From assembly GCF_019649055.1 (NCBI RefSeq), contig NW_026570254.1, positions 434,001 through 498,000 on the forward strand: a DNA stretch of 64,000 bases, in the 5' to 3' direction. Below, piece after piece: positions 56,278 to 64,000 of the stretch. Made by a program: the position numbers and the translations under genes. Numbering within the stretch: the first letter of the stretch is position 1; every line of letters begins with the position of its first letter. This stretch comes from Paramacrobiotus metropolitanus (lineage: Eukaryota; Tardigrada; Eutardigrada; Parachela; Macrobiotidae). The notes below the pieces were generated by a model. The model saw only the letters and a program-made list of their open reading frames with translations, was not told where the DNA came from and made no database searches.

Positions 56278-57294
56278 AACCCGAGGTCGATGCGTTGCAT
56301 TGCTGCTTCTGCTTTTAATGATTCGATTTGTATTTTTGGCACCTTCCTCGAGCGTTTGCAACTTGCTCTTTCCCATCATTACGTTAGGAGTGACCAAGGT
56401 TGTGTCAGCAATATTCAGATTTAATTGTTGCTACTAATATCGGAGGTTTCGTGTCAACTGTCTAGGATACTCGTATGAAAACAATTCATGTGCCAAAATT
56501 AATAATTGTACAAATAGCGATAATGCGGAGAGATCCCAAGAACATCAGGTTCACAAGACAAATACTTCTATGCTCTCTTGTTCGGGAACGCACTCGTGTT
56601 GACCGGCTGCATCTGGACATGCCGGTCGGAAGAATTGTTTCGATGGTCCGGTCTGGTCGCAGGCGATTGCTATCCCGGTCAGAGTATCCATACAAGTTAT
56701 GGTTATGTATGTCGACGGCCACTGATTTACCTCGTTAACGTTCCCATGGTACAAGTGTGGTGACATTCGGCCTTTGTGATCTTTTACCGTTTTACGGATA
56801 GGCCTATATGGTTCTCCATTCTACTAACTGGCTGCCTTCAGTCCGTGGTTGTATTCTCCGCTGCCACTGTCAGGTCTTGAAAGTCTTCTGGTGGCTTTGG
56901 CAGCGGAGTCCATGCAGGCCGACCCGGTTCGTCGATCACCTCTCCTCAAATGCACGCATGAGAAGTTCCAACTGGTGGGAGACGAGACGTAGCTATATAA
57001 AAGAAAGGTGTTAAAGTACAGTACGTGTCCAGCAGGTTACCGCGGCGAACAGCAGACAACGTGCAGTATGCTTTTCACATTCTGGAACTGATACCGCCTT
57101 TAAATTGACCTTCCCGCGAGTCTTCTTGTCAACTTATTTTTAGGTCGATTTCTCCTTCGGGACTGTCACGAATGTGGTAACTGTGGTTTGTTTAATTATT
57201 GTAGCTTGTGCAAAGTGCAGTGCTCATGATTTAAGTATACAAGCTCGTTTATTTTCAGTTCTGAGTTGCGAACAACGAACCACAATCTGTAATA

Positions 57295-57602
57295 CAGTGG
57301 AACCTCCCGACCCTGAACACTCTCGGTACGGGGTTTCTTGTTCAAGGTTCGGAGGTGTTCAGGGTTCAGAAGTACTGCCCCTGGGGGGGCGCATAAAATT
57401 CCATTGGGGGGGGGATAATTTATATTATATTAGTGCGTATACCAATAAATAAAAGGATATATTATACTGTCCTTAAATATATTTCAGTTGATCAACACTT
57501 GCTAATACAATAACATGAGATCCGTGAACACGTTCACCGCTTTCCGGATGCTTTTGGGGTTGTTCAGGGTTCGGGGGTGTTCAAGATCGGAGGTTCCACT
57601 GT
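57295..57602. mobile_element. 308-bp pogo/Tc1-mariner-type MITE
   Basis: The ends are inverted copies beginning CAGTGGAACCTCC and ending GGAGGTTCCACTG, flanked on both sides by TA, the target duplication of Tc1/mariner-pogo transposons. Such CAGTGGAACCTC ends are characteristic of pogo/Tigger-like elements. Subterminal TTCAGGGTTC motifs repeat several times in both orientations, and two G tracts lie inside. No transposase frame, so non-autonomous. Confidence 0.85.
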
Positions 57603-60600
57603 ATATACTGTGTATTATGTTCACTGTTCAGTACTGTATTATAATCTCGGTACACCGGCTGCGTTACAAGTATTACTCGGTGAACTGAATTACTCAGTGA
57701 GCTGATGGGTTTGCGGTCGAAAGCTATTCATAATTCGTGGCATATTTTAAGATCTATAATGAACTAGCAACTACTTTTTATTTGCTGTATTTCAAATTAT
57801 AAAAATCGAAAAAATTTAGGCCTGTCTAACTGTTACTTCGATACATACGTTTTCTATAAAATACTTGTTTTTTGAACTAACCGAATGATGATCATCATTG
57901 AAATTCTAAGTAATATTTTAACGAATACATGCAATACAGTATTGCACAGTGATAACAACATACATAGGTTGACTGACTACATTAGTTACAGTATACCGCG
58001 ACATACAGGTATACCGCGGTATACTAATACGTACTAGGTTTCCGTGTATGCATTCAGGTGCGAAATAAAAGTAGATTGCTGCTACGGTCCTTTTTTAACT
58101 ACTAACGTCAGCGAAAGCAAGAGAGAACAAGCTTTTGCATTCTGACCTTTCTTCCAGCGCTAGGTGGGTGGATCCGACTGGGTCGGATGTTTTGCTACAG
58201 ACGGTTTATACAATGGGTGGGGAGTAGCTTTTGTGCCCATATAGTCCTGTTTCATTGTAAGTGAAAAAATTAATTACTTAACATGTTCTAGCGCGGTTTT
58301 GCGTAACTCGTATCGTACGTTGCAATCTTTCAGCTTAATCAATTATAGAGAATAAGACCAAGAAGCAGATGCGCAAATCGATTCAAGTAATTCGACCACA
58401 TCATATCAAAAACAGCAAAAATTTAGTTAAATGTCATAATGTTCGGCCACGAGCGAAGAGACAAGTTATTGATCCTATGCTTGCATTGATTAACATAAAC
58501 ACCACATCTGACGTATATTTGTGGACGTAGGCAGCTCACAGGTATTTATTCTAGAACTACGCGTACGTGTATTGTAAGCCTAGTTGAAAGTACACTGCGC
58601 GAGCCCGACACGAAAGGTCGCTCAATACGTGTACCAAGTAATCGTTGCTTTTGGGAACATCCGGATCCAAAAACGAGTTGTTCATCAATATCTGGTTGGG
58701 AAAAAACGATTACCAAAATGGACCAGTTTGCTGCGATCCTGGATGAACTTGCGCCGGGTACAGTTTAATATCCCGAGTGACAGGGTTAGTTTTCGGTCAG
58801 TTATGCTTATAGACATCTTGCCGTTCGCCCAGCTGGTAGCGGCAAACGAAAACTGATCGATAGATCCTTTTCGGATAACTGTCTATCCTTATGGCGCACA
58901 CGACGCTTAAACAAGTGCACATAACCCAGCTGCTGTGACCCACCGTAAAACGTGTAGCTCCTGCACGGCATAACACATACCCAGATGTACAAGTACAAGT
59001 ATTGCTGTTTCGTTTGTGTACTTCTATTAATGTACGCAAAAATGTACCACACGTTTTCCCACAATGATGTGTGCCAGCATCTCTATGTGTAGCCAACATT
59101 TATCATACATACATCAACAGAACGCTGCGCAGCCGCATGCGGATATACAGTGTACTTATTGGCAATATATTGTATACACCCTTTTGGGAGCATAGCAGGC
59201 TCTTCATGGGACGTTGAGGCAGGTCTACGCGTACGGTACGTTTAATGCCAACGTTCGTAATGTTGATGTTTAGGAGCTAATAAAGAGTGTGTGTTCCGCT
59301 GTGCACTGGGACAAATCGTCATACACCCATTTTCGAGTCCTACATATACTGTATCATGCGAGTATCATGGAAGTGTACACACCGAGCTGGGTTCCGCCCG
59401 GAATCTTCTTACTGGTTAAAGCAGTCCGGTTTCTGAGTTTTTGCTCTAATATCCCGTAAATCCTGCATTATTACAACACCTTTCCTGCTGAGGCAGTTTT
59501 GTCGTTCTCCTGTGATGAAAGTGGACTTAACTTTCTAGTGCCCCTAATTACCTTATCCGCTTATCATCCGCCAAGGTGGATCACTTGGTCGACCATTGTT
59601 GAGCGATGAAGGCTGGTTGCTGTTTATTTGCCAGGTACATGCTCCAAGGGTTTCCTCGAATTTTGTTTTATGTAAATCATAACAATATGCGGTGCATAAC
59701 CGCAGCGCGCAGATGAACTACTGCTTTAACTGGTTTAGTTAATATTTAAATTGTTTGTGTAAATTAAGCAAAACAAACTTGCCTGGATAAATTACTACCG
59801 TCTGTTAAATCTTCTCAAAACAGCTCCATTAAGCAACAAATTTAACAGAAATTTTTTAAGCTGAAAAATTCGTAGGCATCACTCGTAGCAGTGAGTCACT
59901 GACTAAACATTTAAATTTACGTAAGTTGATAACCAAAACGCAGATACGAGTAATATACAGTACGTGATAGAACAGTTCGAGGCTACTTAAATGGTGTAGC
60001 CTAACATAATCGTTCCGATTTTTCTTTAAAAGACCGTATGTATATCTTTATACGGATACTAAAAGACATTAAAAAGTTTCTTTGTCAGTGAATTTAAGTT
60101 TCCTGTCTTGTCATGATGTTGTTAATTACTGTACGTTCAAGAACACATTGTGTAATCTAGCGAGGTAAGGCCGAACATCGAAAGCATCACCAACCCGCAA
60201 ACAATGGTGAAAATTACAAAGTATTAACTGTATGCCTCGTAACAAAATGGCTAGTATGAAAACGTTAAGAAAGTCATAGGTTTGCAAACAACTGTCATTT
60301 TTTCTCATCTAACGTAATATGGATATAATTTATCTCCAAACAGTAAGAAAGTTATGCTTATTACCCAGCTCATCTCTGTATATGCAGTATTGTAATTTTC
60401 TTTTGTGACAACGTAATATTTGCTTATACCGAAGCGAAGTTCAATAGAATAACAAGCTTTATCTCTAATTGGTTGGAAAGTTTATCCTAGCGGCGTCTAA
60501 CATACCGATTAGCTTAATTATACCAACGATTCTATTTTTTCATACTTTATACGGTGCCTATCGATCGAATTTACCGTTGCGTGAACTGCTTATTGTACAC

Positions 60601-63600
60601 AAGTGTTAGTATCCACGTAAGCGGGAGTTCGGTTTATGTACAATATATGCAACACAAAGGATGATTTAGCCAAATTACTATTCTTTTACTTATTTTGAAC
60701 AGCACTACCAAATACCGTAAATTACAATCGTTTGGCGCTGCCGGTCGCTAATTAAAAATTTACCCTCTGCATGGGATCTGTGCGCTCTTTGCGTTGTCAA
60801 ATTTAAATTGCGATTCATTTTACCAACACTGCGAATTTGTTACAATTTTCATTCTAAATTTACTTGAAAATTAGCGAAAAATGACGTCAGCTTCGCACAA
60901 TAATATTGGTTATACAAATGATTACCAGAGGAAATTGTTTATTCGCTGTACATTCAAAAACATCGTTTTCCATCCTTGCAGAAGTACGTCTTCGTCCGCT
61001 TTTTGTTTCCATGACCAAATAAAACCCACCACGGATTATATTTTGCTAATTTATTAACGTACATGACTGTACTGTACGTAATAGTGAAGTGCACAAATAC
61101 AGTATACCTACAGAAGTTTACAGCCAACAGTCGTTAGTTTGAAAAAGTTCGGTACCCGTTGTCCACTAATTTTTAGAATACGTGGGTATAGAACGACAAG
61201 CCAAACTAATCACATATGAAGAAAAATTCTAAAGGAACAGCAGAAAAGGGAACGATCGCAGCAAACGTATTTAAAATCGGCCCATCCACAAAACATCATT
61301 ACGTGTTTAATGGTTTGCGCCAGTGAGCGTTCGCTTGAATCTTATACCCTCCTTTTACGTAAGCATGGCAAAGTTTTCTCATTCACTTCGACCGGCTTTC
61401 CTTTTTCTCATTGACGATGTGTCAATCACTCAAGCAAAAGCATTTAGATGCAGCCAGATGCAAGTAGGATCGGAGAAGGCAAAGAAAAAATAGCCACAAA
61501 AAACCGGAAAGTGCAAGAGCGCTTCCTTGCTGGCTAATTCACTGCTTGTTTGGTTCGCTAAAGTGGAACATCTCTTTATTGCATACATAATACTGGGTCG
61601 CCGGTAAAATGTATGTATGATATCGTTAATGCACATACACGTTATACTGCATATTGTAATGAATGTTCATACTTTGCTAATATTAGAACTGACTTTAAAA
61701 TCCAATAAAGATGGAGTTGATGTTTCAATAACCGAGTTTTAATAACCAGAGATATGCCATATTACATGTATATCATATAGATATATTCTGTATGCTATCA
61801 ACGTATATACACGTACTTTGTGTGGCAGAGATTCAAGGTCTTTTGGTGCAATACCATTATTAGTTTATTAATATCCCAACAATATTAAAAATGCTCGTGA
61901 GTTTTACGTCTATAAATTAATTAGCTTATAATTAACCGGTATATTTGGGTGAAAAAAGTGAAAGCAGGCACGACTGTATAACCTTTGTCTTATTTACGGT
62001 TAAAACTTCTACACTCTGAAACAACGGCGATGTACAGACTAGTAACAGTGCTTTGCTGTTCAAATTCACTGTTTTCTTTTCTTCCAGCGAATAATGCAGC
62101 AGACGTAGGCACTAGGCAGCATCAAAGTCATCTTTGACGATGGAAAAGGCACGCAGATCCCATGCATCAAATTTGACAAGTGTTTTCGTGAGCGGGGTGA
62201 TGGGATAAAAAATTCACATGTAGGGTATGTGTGTTGTTGCTGCTCTTACGCTATGCGGCCAAAATCGCCATCAATCTAGTTTTAGTTAACAAAAAGAATG
62301 CCACCATCAAATAAATTTTCTTTCCAATTTTGATACTTTGCTGTGCGCGGCAGTACTTTGCTTTGCTAACTGCATTAACATTAACTGCCGCTAGCCGCGA
62401 AAAGCGCAATTAGCAATCAGATTTTTGAATCTAATAACGTATTCTTAGAAAGCTATAGGCTTGCAGTACTTGAGAAAAATAATTTTTTGGCAGCTGTTTA
62501 TCTGTGTTTATTCAAATACGATTATTGCTTACCTTCCTTTTGCATTTGCGCGGCATTATTTGTAACTAAATAATTAGTTTTGGGATAAATAAAACATGCG
62601 CGATTACCTAACATAGCTACGATCCAAATTCTAGAGTAAGCATCACATGATAATAAGAAATATAAGAATTTGTAATAGTTGTTGATAAGAGCATAGCATC
62701 TAAACATTAAGAAATGTCCTGACCTGCTTTTCTAGCCGGAGGGAAAGTACAGGAAAAAGTGCAGCACGCAAATTATCCGTATGGTGGGAATTAGGGAACT
62801 TGCAGGTGAGGACTGAGGAGTAATCCCGATTCCCGACGAAGTTAAACACTTTTGTTCTTGCTTTGTAGCTTTATCATTATGCAATCGTCAGTTGCGATGA
62901 CTTGTACGTATCTGTACATAACGCATACTGTCTACGCATAAATAATTATTTCTGTTTAATGATATCTATTTTTTTTATTTTTATTTAATGATCTTGATTC
63001 AGCCTAAGACGCAAAGCATCGTCAGCTAGATTTACTTCGAAATTTTTAACGGGTTTACTGAAACGGATTTCCATTGGAGTTAGTGTTTTATCATAAACAA
63101 GAGTGAGAAAATGTGGGCACCGTAGACGTCCGTAGTTGGATCAGATCGGCAACAGTAACAAGGAAAACTAATGTCGCAACGATAACGTAAATTTGGTTAC
63201 CACATCATACAGTACGTTTACATTCATTCGTTTGCATCGCGTAAGTTAAATAAAAAATACAACTACAATGCAGTGTTAACTGTCAGGCTGGCAAGAAAAA
63301 TCAGATTATCGCATATTATTTGCAAATAAATATTCAATTTACGCCAGTTAGTAATTTTTTTGGACAGCTCGTACAATTTGTTTGTACAACCGAATTTATC
63401 TTTTACTTTGCGAGAACTACTTCAAAGATTTAGCAAATGAGCCTAGATTTAAAACAGTATCGCAGGTTATGGTGTTCTGTATCATTGCCCGTGAATGTAC
63501 ATACAGTGTATATATATTAAAATAAGCCAGCATCGCTCATATTGCATGCTGATGCGGGCGACATTATGTGCTTACTATGCTTGTTCGTATCAATGTTACA

Positions 63601-64000
63601 TTAGCAAGTTATGTTTCAGCCTTTAATCATCCACTGTTTATGGGAAGGGAATTCGATTAATGCATCCATTTCTTGATTGGAACTGCCGATGGTTTATTGT
63701 CGTAAACTGACAAGAAGTGAAAAATCGTCCGTCCTTGTCTTCCGTGTGTGTGTCGTCAAGCCGGCGCATTTTCCTATAGACAGAGCATATTGTTTGGTCT
63801 TCTTCGCGTGACACTCGACTATCCGTTGTTTCCGGCCCTTATCATTGGTTGTTCTCCTTTGGGCTACAACACTCTTACCACTGTTTCTTTATACATACAT
63901 ACGTGAGTTTTTGCCCGTCTGTTGCTGCTGAGGCGCTGCTTCTTGCAGGCAGTGTATAGCGGCTGCAAGGCGATTCTCTCCTCGCCGCTAGCTGCCGTTG

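Larger units (their letters stand above)
55963..64000. other. Gene-poor 3' flank
   Basis: Begins with the iRhom 3' UTR (variant signal ATTAAA at 56272). Beyond it I see a pogo-like MITE (57295-57602), a 16-bp perfect palindrome at 58009-58024 and otherwise AT-rich DNA with scattered short open frames. Nothing was recognised as coding through to the right edge. Confidence 0.55.

Noticed and set aside
56940-56992. Minus-strand segment reading VSHQLELLMRAFEER, reminiscent of homeodomain helix 1
   Set aside because: No basic N-terminal arm precedes it and no YPD loop or WFQNRR helix 3 could be found downstream; only 18 codons between an acceptor and a donor.
57722-64000. Scattered 60 to 100-codon frames on both strands
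   Set aside because: No motif, no splice-consistent partners, and length within chance expectation.

Overview
This is a metazoan nuclear window. The genes carry many short introns (mostly 50 to 700 nt) with GT-AG borders, and the encoded families are animal-specific (class IX myosin with RhoGAP tail, DLG5, iRhom, Dullard phosphatase). Noncoding DNA is AT-rich and holds small foldback transposons and the decayed 3' end of a reverse-transcriptase element. One copy each of MYO9 and of iRhom is compatible with a small-genome invertebrate, probably a protostome. I cannot name the phylum from the sequence alone.

Layout, left to right: TRMT44 (minus, runs off the left edge, ATG at 1676); 6.8 kb without recognisable genes but with a 696-bp inverted-repeat element; MYO9 (plus, 8513-21017, 22 coding exons, 1979 aa); a tiny four-exon cysteine-rich, metallothionein-like gene (minus, 21839-22432) divergent from PFDN6 (plus, 23075-23914); RPL27A (plus, 25057-26155); DLG5 (minus, 27143 to at least 35197); a 6-kb gap with a dead retroelement (39116-40537); CTDNEP1/Dullard (plus, 41094-42855); an unrecognised multi-exon gene (plus, 45015-47269); RAB1 (minus, 48629-50302); iRhom (plus, 51916-55962); then 8 kb with no gene I can support, holding a pogo-like MITE.

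Most exon joins were checked for splice borders, phase and agreement with the family. MYO9, PFDN6, RPL27A, CTDNEP1, RAB1 and iRhom give unbroken chains. TRMT44 and DLG5 each need a single-base frame correction, both beside short A runs, which suggests assembly indels rather than dead genes. The neighbours do not form one pathway. Loose functional themes are Rho and polarity signalling (MYO9, DLG5), secretory traffic and ER membrane (RAB1, iRhom, CTDNEP1) and translation and folding (RPL27A, PFDN6, TRMT44). I found no unambiguous novel system. The best candidates for a second look are the hidden cysteine-rich gene, the orphan gene with two C-terminal reading frames, and the iRhom that keeps a serine in its degenerate active site.
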